The notes: generated by a model from the letters alone, not told the origin. A stretch of DNA of 64,000 bases from Chitinophagaceae bacterium (GCA_016719165.1 JADKAJ010000005.1:1-64000); one strand, 5' to 3'; numbered from the stretch's first letter, positions 17,429 to 27,423 are shown. Made by a program: numbers and translations.

Positions 17429-18571
17429 ATGGGATATAAGAAAGTTTTAATTACGGGTGGTGCAGGATTTATTGGTTCCAACCTGGGACTTTACCTGGTT
17501 GATAGAGGCTATGAAGTAACGGTGCTGGATAATTTATCGGAACAGATACATGGTGCTGATCCTGCTGCCACTTCGCCCTTGTATATTTCAATAAAGGATA
17601 AAGTAAATTTTATAAAGGGAACTGTTACCGCAAGAACAGATTGGGAGAAAGCGATAGGAGAAAATGAAGTGATCGTACACCTGGCTGCTGAAACAGGCAC
17701 CGGTCAGTCGATGTACCAGGTCAGTAAATATGCCGAAGTTAATATGGGGGGCACCGCTATCATGCTGGATATACTGGCCAATCGTAAAACCAATGTCAGG
17801 AAAGTTATTATCGCTTCTTCAAGGGCTATTTATGGAGAAGGGAAATATATCTCGGAAGAACTGGGTGTGGTGTACCCCGCTCACCGCCTTGCCAGTGATA
17901 TGGATGCCGGGAATTTTGAAGTTACTTATCCCGGGGCTACAAAACCTTTGCAACTGGTGGCAACGGATGAAGATTCAAAGATCCATCCTTCTTCTGTGTA
18001 TGGCATTACCAAACAGAACCAGGAACAAATGGTGATGACTGTTTGCCCCACCATTGGTATTGCCCCGGTAGCTTTCCGTTACCAGAATGTATATGGGCCC
18101 GGACAATCATTAAGTAATCCTTACACGGGTATACTTTCAATTTTTTCTACCCTGATCAGGAATAAAAAAGCGATCAACATTTTTGAGGATGGAAAAGAGA
18201 GCCGGGATTTTGTTTATATCGATGATGTGGTAAGAGCAACCTTCCTGGGAATAGAAATGGAAGCTGCCAACGGACAGGTTTTTAATGTTGGAACCGGCGT
18301 GGCTACCACCGTACTGGAAGTAGCCACATTACTGGCTGATTATTATAATGAGCAGGTCCCGATAACTGTTTCGGGTAATTACAGGTTGGGTGATATCCGT
18401 CATAACCTGGCGGATATGACGAAGATTGAAAAACTGCTTTCTTTCAGGCCCGGCGTTACGTTCAAAGAGGGCCTTAAAAAATTTACCGACTGGGTAAGCC
18501 TGCAGGAAATTCAAAGCAGCAAATACGAAGAGTCTATTACTGAAATGAAAGCGAAGGGGTTATTGAAATAA
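17429..18571 (+). CDS. NAD-dependent sugar epimerase/dehydratase
   Basis: 380 aa extended SDR. NAD site ITGGAGFIGSNLGLYL (residues 8-23); VIHLAAETGTGQSM; Ser-Arg-Ala-Ile-Tyr-Gly near 135; catalytic SSVYGITKQNQEQ (Tyr-x3-Lys); RDFVYIDDVVRATFLGIE. A long insertion (about 145-190, PAHRLASDMDAGNFEVTYPG) before the catalytic Tyr recalls dTDP-rhamnose 4-epimerase-like enzymes. It makes a nucleotide sugar for the neighbouring glycosyltransferases. The exact sugar is not assignable. Followed after 6 bp by GT2. Confidence 0.8.
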   Translation: MGYKKVLITGGAGFIGSNLGLYLVDRGYEVTVLDNLSEQIHGADPAATSPLYISIKDKVNFIKGTVTARTDWEKAIGENEVIVHLAAETGTGQSMYQVSKYAEVNMGGTAIMLDILANRKTNVRKVIIASSRAIYGEGKYISEELGVVYPAHRLASDMDAGNFEVTYPGATKPLQLVATDEDSKIHPSSVYGITKQNQEQMVMTVCPTIGIAPVAFRYQNVYGPGQSLSNPYTGILSIFSTLIRNKKAINIFEDGKESRDFVYIDDVVRATFLGIEMEAANGQVFNVGTGVATTVLEVATLLADYYNEQVPITVSGNYRLGDIRHNLADMTKIEKLLSFRPGVTFKEGLKKFTDWVSLQEIQSSKYEESITEMKAKGLLK

Positions 18572-18577
18572 TAAAGT

Positions 18578-19468
18578 ATGGCCAAGATCGGATTAGTTAC
18601 CGTTTTATTTAAGAGTGATGAAGTGCTCCCGGATTTCTTCAGCAGTATTGCGCGGCAAACTCATAAAGATTATATCCTTTATTTAGTGGATAATTCTGAA
18701 AGTGAGGCAACGGATAAGATGATCAGCCAATGCCTGGCGGACTATCCGGTTACGGCGTACAAACATATCAGGACCGGTGGTAATATTGGAGTGGCAGCCG
18801 GGAATAATACAGGAATAAAATTATCCATTGCTGATCATTGTTCTCATGTACTGATATTGAATAATGATATTGACATAGAACAGGACTTTATGTTCAGTGC
18901 TATGCTTTCCCTTGCTGAAGAGAAAGGGGAGAGCATGATCGTTCCGAAGATCTATTATTTCGGGGAGAAAAAGATCTGGATGGCGGGAGGATATATGGAT
19001 AAGTGGAGGGCTTTGGGAGTGCATTATGGTTATAATAAAGCTGATGCCCCGGAATATAATGTAGCAAAACATGTTACCTATTCACCCACCTGTTTCATGC
19101 TGGTAAAAAAGGAAGTGTTTGAAAAAGTGGGGTTCATGGATGAAAAATACTTCGCTTATTATGATGATACTGATTTTGTTCTGAGGGCAACCAACAGGGG
19201 GTATAAGATTTTCTATGATCCCACATTGGTTATCCTGCATAAAGTTTCTTCTTCAGCAGGTACAAACTCTCCGTTTTATGTTTATTATTCAAACAGGAAT
19301 AAGCTCTACTTTATCCGGAAAAATTTTACAGGGTTACAGCGGTATTTTTCGATACTGTATACACTAGTGTCGAGAGTGGTGTTTTATTTCAGGTTTGATA
19401 AGGCAAGGAGACAAAAGTTGGTACAGGGATTAAAAGATGGTTTCAAAATGCCAATAGAAAAAAGCTGA
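18578..19468 (+). CDS. GT2 glycosyltransferase (rhamnosyltransferase-like)
   Basis: 296 aa, GT-A fold. The N-terminal VTVLFKSDEVLPDFFSSI and LVDNSESEAT, GNIGVAAGNNTGIKLS, then LILNNDIDIEQDF with the DxD metal site, and MDEKYFAYYDDTDFVLRATN for acceptor binding. This form is typical of O-antigen rhamnosyl/galactofuranosyl GT2 enzymes. Cytoplasmic, with a basic C-terminal tail that may touch the membrane. Co-directional and 6 bp after the epimerase. Acceptor unknown. Confidence 0.85.
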   Translation: MAKIGLVTVLFKSDEVLPDFFSSIARQTHKDYILYLVDNSESEATDKMISQCLADYPVTAYKHIRTGGNIGVAAGNNTGIKLSIADHCSHVLILNNDIDIEQDFMFSAMLSLAEEKGESMIVPKIYYFGEKKIWMAGGYMDKWRALGVHYGYNKADAPEYNVAKHVTYSPTCFMLVKKEVFEKVGFMDEKYFAYYDDTDFVLRATNRGYKIFYDPTLVILHKVSSSAGTNSPFYVYYSNRNKLYFIRKNFTGLQRYFSILYTLVSRVVFYFRFDKARRQKLVQGLKDGFKMPIEKS

Positions 19469-19479
19469 AACCCTACTTT

Positions 19480-20589
19480 TCAGATTACCGAGGCTATTTT
19501 CTTTACGATATTTCCCCAGTAATATGTTTCGTAGTAAACGGCAGGAGTGTTGGTTGAAGTTTTACTGCTCTCCAGCACCTTTTCGGCAAAAGTTTCCCAG
19601 TCATTGTCAGGAACCGTTACCAGTTTGTTCCCGCATACTTTTTTATCTAACCCGGCCGCTCCGCTTTCTGTGGCTATTACAGTGGCTCCGTACGCAATAG
19701 CTTCCACCATTTTTGTTTTAATACCGCCGCCGCTTTGTACAGGGTTCAGGAAAATATCAGCTGCTTTAAAATAGGTTTCTATATCCTCAACAAAACCAGC
19801 AAAGATGATATTCTTATCAGTGTAACTGGTTAATGCGTTCAGTTCCGCAGGTAAATCTTTACCACAAATAATGATCTTATAGCGGAAGGAAGGGGCTATC
19901 AGCAACAGTGGATTGATACTTTCTAAAATATATTTTAATGCATCCAGGTTGGGCTTATACCTTAACAGGCCATTAAAGAGGATTATTTTTTCATCCGGTG
20001 CAATCGCATGCTGCTGTCTTATTGCTTCTTTGCTGGAAGTATTATCTGAAGGGTGTTCTTTGATAGTGATTCCAAAAGGAAGATGGATACATTTGGCAGG
20101 ATCTGTTTTCCAGGAATTAATAGCGAAATCTTTATCCTCCGGGGTAATGAAAAAAAGTTTGTCAGCTTTTTTAAAACTCCATTTTTCATACAGTTTTAAC
20201 AGCGGCCACCACCATCGTCCGGTAGAGCGGAACCGCTGGTGTTCTATATTGTGTGTATGAATAATCGTTTGGATGCCTGTTCTCTTTCTGATACTGAACG
20301 CCAACCATGCATAATAAGGGTGTTCCCAGATTATGACATCGTATTTATTCAGCTTTATTTCATTGCTGATCTTTTTTACCAGGCTTAGGTCAATATACCG
20401 GTAGAATGATTTTTTTAGCAATGGTATGGTCCGGTAATTTTTTACGAGGCTAAAATCATTTTCCTGCACACTGATCACGGTAAGGTTAACCTCATTGGCA
20501 AAATATTCCAGGAACTGGGCAATAAATTTCTGCCCACCTGAAAAATAAGGCAGGTAGGGGTAAGGAGCTATCACCAGTACTTTTTTCAT
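19480..20589 (-). CDS. GT4-family glycosyltransferase
   Basis: 369 aa GT-B fold. The N-terminal VLVIAPYPYLPYFSGGQKFI and IIHTHNIEHQRFRS; C-terminal half LFNGLLRYKPNLDALKYIL, NIIFAGFVEDIETYFKAADIFLNP and SGGGIKTKMVEAIAYGATVIATESGAAGL, the E-x7-E retaining-transferase signature. It transfers a nucleotide-activated sugar to a surface glycan. Convergent with GT2, and 8 bp downstream of the YfhO-like gene with which it is probably co-transcribed. Confidence 0.85.
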   Translation of the reverse strand: MKKVLVIAPYPYLPYFSGGQKFIAQFLEYFANEVNLTVISVQENDFSLVKNYRTIPLLKKSFYRYIDLSLVKKISNEIKLNKYDVIIWEHPYYAWLAFSIRKRTGIQTIIHTHNIEHQRFRSTGRWWWPLLKLYEKWSFKKADKLFFITPEDKDFAINSWKTDPAKCIHLPFGITIKEHPSDNTSSKEAIRQQHAIAPDEKIILFNGLLRYKPNLDALKYILESINPLLLIAPSFRYKIIICGKDLPAELNALTSYTDKNIIFAGFVEDIETYFKAADIFLNPVQSGGGIKTKMVEAIAYGATVIATESGAAGLDKKVCGNKLVTVPDNDWETFAEKVLESSKTSTNTPAVYYETYYWGNIVKKIASVI

Positions 20590-20597
20590 TAGCCCCG

Positions 20598-23075
20598 TCA
20601 GCTTGTTTTTTTACTTTGCTTCCAGGCCATAAATAATCCTCCCAGCAGTATAACAAGGATAAGTATGGAGGCAATGAACATGATAGACCTGCCCTGTTTT
20701 ACCGATTCAGGTTCAAAGACAAATTTCACGGTATGTTTTCCTGCAGGTAATGGCAAACCACGAAGAATATAGTTGGTATTATAGTAGTCCACTTTCTTGC
20801 CATCAACATAAGCATTCCATCCTTTTGGATAATAGATCTCGCTGAATACTGCAAATTGTGGTCCATTACAATTTGCCTCGTATTCTATAGCATCATTATC
20901 AAATTTTGTCATTTTGATAGAGGATGCGGAGTCTAACTGTGGTTGAGCCAGGTTGGTTAGTTGCGATTTTTCTACAATGGCAGTGTCTTTCAGGTTGGTT
21001 GTACCCAAGGCATTGATCGCTTCCACCCGGTTCTCTACCAGTTTTACATTTTTTACCAGCCAGCAATTACCGAATGCATCAGGATTGGTGATCAGCCCGG
21101 GTTGCCCGTTCTGCGGATCCTGGACAACAATATACCTGGCATTAAGCATATTCAAGACCATAGGGGATGGCCTGCCTGACAAGTAACGTTCAATGATATC
21201 CTGGTAAATTCTAAGCTTGGCCGGATGATAACCTCCTACTGATTTATGAAAGTAAGATGTCTTTGATTCGCTGAAAGTACTTCCGGATGAAGTACCCACC
21301 ATATTAAATACCCTGTAATTGGGATCTTTATCCTGCAGTATTTGCTGATCAATGGAGGAAGGAGCAAAATTTGAATTCGCATAATCATCAGCAGAAACAT
21401 AACTCTCATCACTTAAGTATTTTTTACTCACCATGGTGATCTCAAGGGTGCTGATGATGAGTAACACAATAGCCGCAACAAAGGAACTGAGTTTGTCTTT
21501 TGCATACAGCCAGATAGTTCCCAAAGCCAGGATGGCAAAAGCAAGTGCTCTCAAAATTTGACCGCCGAACATGGCTTTCCTGTCTTCTTTCAGCCCGGAG
21601 ACGATCAATCGGGCCATTTCATCAGAACCATTTTTATCGGTATAGCCAGCAATGATCTGTCCGTCAATCGGGGAACTATAATTCATGGCTATATAAAGAA
21701 TGCCAAGCACCCCGAATAAACCACCAGCTGTGTATAGAATTTTTTTGAAATCATTTTTGAGCGACTCTTTGCTTTTTTCACTGAAGAGTATCTGGTGTAA
21801 TGCCAGTACCGCAATTACTCCCATCGCAAATTGCGGGATAACCTGTGCAAATGCCGGGGAACGAAATTTATTGTAAAGCGGAAGATGTTCGAAAAGAAAT
21901 GTATTGAAGCCGGGTAAATATTTTCCCCATGCCATTAGTATACCCAGTATTGTTGCCGCTAATAAACCCCATCTCAATGGTGTTTTAACAATAACAAACC
22001 CGATCAGTCCCAATAAGAAAATGATCACACCCAGGTAGGCAGGTCCGGAAGTATATAATTTCCCCCAGTACCTCGGAAGGCTTTGTGCCAGTTGTTGTGC
22101 ATCACTCTCCGGTATACCTCTTGAAGTTAATTTATCTATGATATGCGACTCTTCACTGCTCATGTTGCTACTGGCACCTCCAAACGCATCAGGCATTAAT
22201 AGGGTAAGTGCTTCCGCATTTCCTAGACTATATTCAAAGGCATAACTGGTGTCGAGCCCGGAAGTTTTTGCTGCCTTAACTGAATCGCCTTCAATCGAAA
22301 TGTCTTTTCCTCCCCGCATGGTGAATTTGCTGTACTCAGAAGTGGTTTTAAGTACCAGCGCATTTCCGGCTATGCCTATGATCGCTGCTATAATGGTGAG
22401 TGCACCGGCAGTACCAATATGTTTCCAGTCTTTTGCTATGATCCATTTTACCAGGTAGCCAATGGTTATCAATACGGCGATCAGGAAAAAGTAATAACTA
22501 ACCTGCAGGTGGTTCACACTTATTTGCTGATAGGTGCCAAATGCAGTGAGTGCAAAACCCAGCCAGTATTTTTTTTCATAGATACTTATAATGCCCGCCA
22601 TCAGCAAAGGCATGAATGCAGTTGCCAGCATTTGTGTATCATGTCCTGCAGCAACAATGACCGGGTTGTACGTAGAGAATGAATAGGCAAGGGCTCCTAA
22701 CATTCCGATAACCGGGTTCACCCTTAACACAAGACACAGAATATAAAAGCAAAGACAGGCTAAAAAGAAAAAGTTCATGGGTTTGGGCAATCCAAGGGAA
22801 AGTATTTTCACTGTATCCGGTAAAATGCTTTTTCCTTCCATCGCCACCTGGTAATTGGGCATTCCGCTGAAAAGGTTGGGATTCCACAGGGGAAAGTGAC
22901 CATTCTTCTCTTTATACTCAAAAGCATTTTGTGCCATTCCTTTCCATCCGACATTATCATGCTGGTTCAGCACATTCCCTTCAAGGGCAGGTTTACAAAA
23001 CAGGGCAGAAACCACCAGGAAAAGGAGAATAGCGATAGCATGTGGAAGAATTTTCTTCAGCAGGGGATTGTTCAT
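20598..23075 (-). CDS. YfhO-family large membrane protein
   Basis: 825 aa from ATG 23075. About twelve membrane segments fill residues 8-515 (for example ILPHAIAILLFLVVSALFC, ALTIIAAIIGIAGNALVL), with an extracytoplasmic domain after about 560 and a last helix near 795-815 ending in a Lys-rich tail. NVGWKGMAQNAFEY and FPLWNPNLFSGMPNY are typical of the YfhO family, GT-C-like proteins that act in glycosylation of surface polymers such as teichoic acid. In Bacteroidota the acceptor is unknown. Its place beside GT4 suggests a lipid-linked glycan step. Confidence 0.85.
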   Translation of the reverse strand: MNNPLLKKILPHAIAILLFLVVSALFCKPALEGNVLNQHDNVGWKGMAQNAFEYKEKNGHFPLWNPNLFSGMPNYQVAMEGKSILPDTVKILSLGLPKPMNFFFLACLCFYILCLVLRVNPVIGMLGALAYSFSTYNPVIVAAGHDTQMLATAFMPLLMAGIISIYEKKYWLGFALTAFGTYQQISVNHLQVSYYFFLIAVLITIGYLVKWIIAKDWKHIGTAGALTIIAAIIGIAGNALVLKTTSEYSKFTMRGGKDISIEGDSVKAAKTSGLDTSYAFEYSLGNAEALTLLMPDAFGGASSNMSSEESHIIDKLTSRGIPESDAQQLAQSLPRYWGKLYTSGPAYLGVIIFLLGLIGFVIVKTPLRWGLLAATILGILMAWGKYLPGFNTFLFEHLPLYNKFRSPAFAQVIPQFAMGVIAVLALHQILFSEKSKESLKNDFKKILYTAGGLFGVLGILYIAMNYSSPIDGQIIAGYTDKNGSDEMARLIVSGLKEDRKAMFGGQILRALAFAILALGTIWLYAKDKLSSFVAAIVLLIISTLEITMVSKKYLSDESYVSADDYANSNFAPSSIDQQILQDKDPNYRVFNMVGTSSGSTFSESKTSYFHKSVGGYHPAKLRIYQDIIERYLSGRPSPMVLNMLNARYIVVQDPQNGQPGLITNPDAFGNCWLVKNVKLVENRVEAINALGTTNLKDTAIVEKSQLTNLAQPQLDSASSIKMTKFDNDAIEYEANCNGPQFAVFSEIYYPKGWNAYVDGKKVDYYNTNYILRGLPLPAGKHTVKFVFEPESVKQGRSIMFIASILILVILLGGLFMAWKQSKKTS

Positions 23076-23129
23076 ATCCAATACGTTATTAGGGTGACAA
23101 AATAATGCTATTTTGGGCTAAAATTCCCG

Positions 23130-23438
23130 ATGCGTTGGCTTTTATTTTTATCAAGACTGGCTTTTATCTCAGGTGTTTTTTTTCTTGCTTCAGCTTCGTT
23201 ATTGGTAACGGACTGGCTAAAGGATGAAAACCTGAAATCTACTGTCATCATTATTGGTTATTTCATGGGTATCATTCTTTTTCCGGTGGTGAACCTTTGT
23301 TATATCGCTGTGTTTTTGGTGAAGAAAAGAATAAGGCAATATGTTCCTTTGTGGTTGATTGTATCCAATATATTCTTCTTACTGGCTTTAGCTTATTTTA
23401 TATTTTATCTCAATGATCCATACTATCATCAGAAGTAA
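23130..23438 (+). CDS. Small integral membrane protein, 102 aa
   Basis: Three predicted membrane helices: residues 3-25 (LFLSRLAFISGVFFLASASLL), 39-63 (STVIIIGYFMGIILFPVV) and 75-95. No family is recognised. It overlaps the yhhQ start by 26 bp in another frame, so the two are surely co-transcribed and perhaps translationally coupled. Divergent from the YfhO gene, with a 54 bp spacer. Confidence 0.65.
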   Translation: MRWLLFLSRLAFISGVFFLASASLLVTDWLKDENLKSTVIIIGYFMGIILFPVVNLCYIAVFLVKKRIRQYVPLWLIVSNIFFLLALAYFIFYLNDPYYHQK

Positions 23439-24213
23439 ACCGACCAGGTTGTTTATCATCCTGGCAGGTATTTTTATTGCCAATGCGCTGATTGCAGAAA
23501 TCATCGGGGTTAAAATATTTTCCCTGGAGAAGACATTGGGCTTTCCACCGCTGCACATTCGTTTATTTGGCAATGATCTTTCGGTAAACCTGACCGCCGG
23601 TGTGTTATTATGGCCGGTTGTTTTTATCATGACAGATATTATCAACGAATATTATGGGATGAAGGGAGTAAAGTTTCTTTCTTACCTGACGGCCGGCCTG
23701 ATCGCTTTTGCGTTTATTGTTTTTTATGGAGCCATGAAACTGACACCGGCTGATTTTTTCATCACCAGTAAGCAGGGTAGCGGTGTACCTGATATGGAAA
23801 AAGCTTACAATAGTGTTTTGGGCCAGGGAGGTTTTATCATTATCGGTTCACTGACTGCATTTATTCTGGGACAGTTAATAGATGTTTTTGTTTTTCATAA
23901 AATAAAAAAGGTCACCGGTGAGAAAAGAATCTGGTTAAGGGCCACCGGCTCTACACTTATCTCCCAGTTCATCGACAGTTTTGTTGTTCTTTTTATTGCA
24001 TTTTATGTAGGGACAAGAGTGAATGCTGCAGGCAATGACTTTGTATGGCCTTTCAGCCTTTTTATTGCAGTAGGGGTCGTTAATTATATTTACAAATTCA
24101 TAGTGGCAATTATTCTAACCCCTGTTATCTATTTGGTTCATAACCGGATTGAAAGTTACCTGGGTCAGGAACAGGCAACAGCTATGAAGAAAGCTGCAAT
24201 GGGGGATGATTAA
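23413..24213 (+). CDS. yhhQ: Queuosine precursor transporter (VUT family)
   Basis: 266 aa with six membrane helices. Family marks: MTDIINEYYGMKG, FILGQLIDVFVFHKIKKVTG and LRATGSTLISQFIDSFVVLF. YhhQ imports preQ0/preQ1 for queuosine tRNA modification. The start ATG 23413 lies inside the preceding small membrane gene. The 3' end overlaps the convergent NUDIX gene by 4 bp. Confidence 0.9.
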   Translation: MIHTIIRSKPTRLFIILAGIFIANALIAEIIGVKIFSLEKTLGFPPLHIRLFGNDLSVNLTAGVLLWPVVFIMTDIINEYYGMKGVKFLSYLTAGLIAFAFIVFYGAMKLTPADFFITSKQGSGVPDMEKAYNSVLGQGGFIIIGSLTAFILGQLIDVFVFHKIKKVTGEKRIWLRATGSTLISQFIDSFVVLFIAFYVGTRVNAAGNDFVWPFSLFIAVGVVNYIYKFIVAIILTPVIYLVHNRIESYLGQEQATAMKKAAMGDD

Positions 24214-24674
24214 TATCTTTCTTTAATGATGGAGGCTACAATTTTGTCAATAGGCAGTGTTACACTTTCCGGGGAGAATTCATGCCAGTCAACGAAACGA
24301 AATGTTTCTGTTTCTTTTGTTGCTTCATATACTTTCAACTGTTCTTCATCAAAATCAAAAGGCTTGTCTCTTAGTGGGACTTTAATTTCTTCTAATGCTT
24401 TGGCGAAATAGTAAATGGATATTATCTGGTGTTCAGGATTAAAGGCTGATAGTTGGAAATAATCTGTTGTGTAGATATGGTCACCTATTTCAACCTGCAG
24501 GTTCATTTCTTCCATGAATTCCCGCTGCAAACAATTCCGGGTTCCTTCACCAAACTCCAGGCCGCCACCAGGAAATTTGGTGATATAGCTGCCACGTATC
24601 AGTTCGTCACTTACCAATACTTGTTTTTGTTCGTTGATCAGTAAACCATAAACCCTGATATTAAATCGATTCAT
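24210..24674 (-). CDS. NUDIX hydrolase
   Basis: 154 aa. The Nudix box G-x5-E-x7-REFMEE reads GGLEFGEGTRNCLQREFMEE around residues 36-56, with a beta-strand lead-in LLINEQKQVLVSDEL. Hydrolyses a nucleoside diphosphate linked to another group; substrate not predictable. Convergent with yhhQ (4 bp overlap) and 8 bp downstream of corA, so it may be read through from corA. Confidence 0.85.
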   Translation of the reverse strand: MNRFNIRVYGLLINEQKQVLVSDELIRGSYITKFPGGGLEFGEGTRNCLQREFMEEMNLQVEIGDHIYTTDYFQLSAFNPEHQIISIYYFAKALEEIKVPLRDKPFDFDEEQLKVYEATKETETFRFVDWHEFSPESVTLPIDKIVASIIKERY

Positions 24675-24682
24675 AAATTGGG

Positions 24683-25621
24683 TTAGAATATTTTTTTCTT
24701 AAGAAAAAACCAGCCGATGAATAAAGAGATGATCAGCGATAGTCCAACCGGCATATAAAAAGCCAGTTTTGATTCCTGGTAGGGGATGGGAACGTTCATG
24801 CCATAAATACTGGCAACAAGTACAGGTAAAGTCAATACAATGGTGATTACAGAAAGTCTTTTTAATACTTCGTTCTGGTTATTGGCGATAATACCCGCAA
24901 AGGCATCCAGCGTACTGCTGAGGATATTACTGTAAATATTGGCCATTTCCAGCGCCTGTGAATTGTCAACGATCAGGTCATCCAGGAACTCTTTCTCTTC
25001 TTCATTCAGGGAGAGGAAATTGGTGCGTTGCAGTTTCATAAACAGCAATTCATTGGACCGGATAGCGGTAACAAAATAAACGAGACTTTTTTGTATCCGC
25101 ATCAATTCCAGGAGATGTTCATTTCGGCTGGCGGCATATAATTTTTGTTCAAAGATGTTTCTTCGCTGGTTGATCTCCTTCAGATGATCCATATAATTCT
25201 GGACCACTTTTTCAAACACTTTCAGCACCATCATGTTCTTTTTATCAGGATGCCGGTTCTGAAACGTATTCAGAAATTTTTTGATGGCGGGGTTATCAAA
25301 AGAATTAACCGTTAAGATCTGGTTGTGCGTAAGGATGATACATATCGGGATGGTGATATAATAGGCATCACTTTCGTTAAAGGAATTATTTTCTGTCGGT
25401 GTTTTGATAACAATAAGCTTAACGTTATCCTCTTCTTCAAAACGGCTGCGTTCGTCTATGTCCAGTGAGTCAGTAAGAAAGTCAATGGGAATATCCAGCC
25501 CGGTGGAAAGCTCAGAAAACTCTTCCTGTTTGAGCGGGGGTAATACATTGACCCAGGTGCCGATTTCCGGCTTGTCAATTTCTACCGTTTGCTGGTTGAT
25601 ATTTTTGAAATACTGAATCAT
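24683..25621 (-). CDS. corA: CorA-type magnesium/cobalt channel
   Basis: 312 aa from ATG 25621; an upstream TTG at 25633 lies at the -7 promoter element. Long cytoplasmic funnel, then TM1 (RLSVITIVLTLPVLVASI) ending in the channel signature YGMNVPIPY, and TM2 (FYMPVGLSLIISLFIGWFF) with a KKKIF tail. Pentameric inner-membrane channel for Mg2+/Co2+/Ni2+. The diagnostic GMN is intact. Confidence 0.92.
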   Translation of the reverse strand: MIQYFKNINQQTVEIDKPEIGTWVNVLPPLKQEEFSELSTGLDIPIDFLTDSLDIDERSRFEEEDNVKLIVIKTPTENNSFNESDAYYITIPICIILTHNQILTVNSFDNPAIKKFLNTFQNRHPDKKNMMVLKVFEKVVQNYMDHLKEINQRRNIFEQKLYAASRNEHLLELMRIQKSLVYFVTAIRSNELLFMKLQRTNFLSLNEEEKEFLDDLIVDNSQALEMANIYSNILSSTLDAFAGIIANNQNEVLKRLSVITIVLTLPVLVASIYGMNVPIPYQESKLAFYMPVGLSLIISLFIGWFFLKKKIF

Positions 25622-25630
25622 AAACCGGCG

Positions 25631-25638
25631 CAAAGGTA
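25631..25638 (-). promoter_or_regulatory. TAnnTTTG -7 element of corA
   Basis: TACCTTTG on the minus strand, nine bp upstream of ATG 25621. Same geometry as prfC. No clear -33 box. Confidence 0.45.
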
Positions 25639-25721
25639 AGCCTGCTGTTTCAGAATCGGTCCTTAATTCTTTTTTGTTAATCGGAGATTGTAAAACGGGG
25701 TGACTGGTAAACCAGGATAAG

Positions 25722-26510
25722 TTATTTTATTTCAATTGCACCCTCGTAAACTTTTTCTGCCGGGCCGCAGAGCCAAATATTTTCATATCGCTCATCATCA
25801 AACCTGTCAAATTCTACCGTGAGAGTGCCGCCCAGTGTTTTTACTTCAATATCATTGAACCCATTTTCATTGTGATAGGAAACAAGGGCAGCGGCAGTTA
25901 CTCCGGTTCCGCAGGAGTACGTTTCATCTTCCACACCTCTTTCATAGGTGCGGACTATTATTTTATTTGGATTTTCAGTCTGTTCAACAAAATTAACGTT
26001 GATCCCTTCCTCCGAAAATTCCCTGCTGTATCGTATGTCATGGCCCTTTTTGTATACATCAATATCCATTACGTTGCGTACCATTTTTATATAATGAGGA
26101 GAGCCTGTATTCAAAACCAGGTCACCCTGGAATTTTTTGATTACATCAACATTTTTCATTTTTAATGAAACGATACCATTCATATCAATTTCGGCTTCGT
26201 GCGGCCCGTCTGCAGCCAGGAAATGATATACTTCCCGGTGAATACCCAGGTGATAAGCAAATTTGGTGATACAACGTCCGCCATTGCCACACATCGTTCC
26301 CTCTTTGCCATCAGCATTATAATATTTCATCTCAAAATCATAGCCTTCTTTTTCATTGAGCAGCATTAATCCATCCGCACCAATGCCAAAGCGGCGGTCG
26401 CACAGATGATGGATCTGTCCGGTCGTAAGTGAAGAATATTCATTCTTCCTGTTATCAGCAATAATAAAATCATTGCCTGTTCCCTGGTATTTATAAAAGT
26501 GGAATTGCAT
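25722..26510 (-). CDS. dapF: Diaminopimelate epimerase
   Basis: 262 aa. Converts LL-DAP to meso-DAP for lysine and peptidoglycan. The start is ATG 26510 (MQFHFYKYQGTGNDFIIADN), sharing one base with the TAA of the upstream phosphorylase gene; the longer reading upstream runs inside that gene and is rejected. Catalytic Cys segments MCGNGGRC and SCGTGVTAAAL are both present. The one-base overlap implies translational coupling. Confidence 0.93.
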   Translation of the reverse strand: MQFHFYKYQGTGNDFIIADNRKNEYSSLTTGQIHHLCDRRFGIGADGLMLLNEKEGYDFEMKYYNADGKEGTMCGNGGRCITKFAYHLGIHREVYHFLAADGPHEAEIDMNGIVSLKMKNVDVIKKFQGDLVLNTGSPHYIKMVRNVMDIDVYKKGHDIRYSREFSEEGINVNFVEQTENPNKIIVRTYERGVEDETYSCGTGVTAAALVSYHNENGFNDIEVKTLGGTLTVEFDRFDDERYENIWLCGPAEKVYEGAIEIK

Positions 26511-27388
26511 TAAATATTCTCTGAAAATAGCTGTATGAATTTTTTGATCAGGTTCTCTACTGCGGCTTTGCCATCTTTTGAAAACTCTTTTTTTATTCTG
26601 TTGGCAACAATGGCGTTCACGGCAAGGCAATTATGTCCAAGCAACTTCCCTAAACCATAAATGGCAGAAGTTTCCATTTCGAAATTGGTAATGCGATGTT
26701 GCCCGAAACGAAAATCGGTCAGGCGGTTGATCAATTCCGGGTTACGGATGCCCAACCGGAGGATCCTGCCCTGCGGACCGTAAAAGCCGGGGCAGGTAAC
26801 AGTAATGCCATGATAAAAATCTTTTACAAAATGCTTGATCAGGGAGGCGGCCCCGCTGGTGATATAAGGGTGACCAATTTGCCCATGAATCTGTGTGTGG
26901 GTGACAAAAGAGTGAATTAATTGCTGCTCTTCATCATTTTGCTCGTACCGGTAAAAATTAAGCAGGTTGTCAATACCCAAACCATGAGTAGAGGCCACAA
27001 AACTATCTACGGGTATATCCGCCTGTAAGGAACCTGAAGTGCCGATGCGGATAATATTGAGGGATTTGAGCTGCTTTTTAACTTCCCGGGTCTCAAAATC
27101 AATATTGACAAGGGCGTCCAATTCATTAATGACGATATCAATATTATCAGGCCCGATACCGGAGGAAAGGACTGTAATTCTTTTTTTGCCGATATATCCG
27201 GTATGGCTTATGAACTCCCGGTGCTGGCGTTTCACTTCAATCTTGTCAAAATATTTGCTGACTTCTCTAACCCTGTCGGGGTCACCAACGGTAACAACGG
27301 TGTCTCCCAGTTCATCAGGCCGCAGGTCAATATGGTACACAGCCCCGCGGTCGTTAATGATCAGCTCTGATTCTGCGATCCGGCTCAT
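26510..27388 (-). CDS. Nucleoside phosphorylase (uridine phosphorylase-like)
   Basis: 292 aa PNP/UDP family. VVTVGDPDRVREVSKYFD binds phosphate and the 5' end, SSGIGPDNIDIVINEL and IRIGTSGSLQADIPVDSFV follow, and NFEMETSAIYGLGKLLGHNCLAVNAIVANR is the ribose/base-binding MET segment. Cleaves a nucleoside with phosphate to base plus ribose-1-phosphate. Uridine specificity is likely but not proven. Head of a two-gene unit with dapF. Confidence 0.8.
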   Translation of the reverse strand: MSRIAESELIINDRGAVYHIDLRPDELGDTVVTVGDPDRVREVSKYFDKIEVKRQHREFISHTGYIGKKRITVLSSGIGPDNIDIVINELDALVNIDFETREVKKQLKSLNIIRIGTSGSLQADIPVDSFVASTHGLGIDNLLNFYRYEQNDEEQQLIHSFVTHTQIHGQIGHPYITSGAASLIKHFVKDFYHGITVTCPGFYGPQGRILRLGIRNPELINRLTDFRFGQHRITNFEMETSAIYGLGKLLGHNCLAVNAIVANRIKKEFSKDGKAAVENLIKKFIQLFSENI

Positions 27389-27423
27389 ATAACTAGTTTA
27401 ATATGATGTAAATAAACCTATTT

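Noticed and set aside
25722..26630. Longer dapF frame starting near 26630
   Set aside because: The extra N-terminus is arginine-rich, lies inside the upstream phosphorylase gene and does not fit the family; ATG 26510 does.
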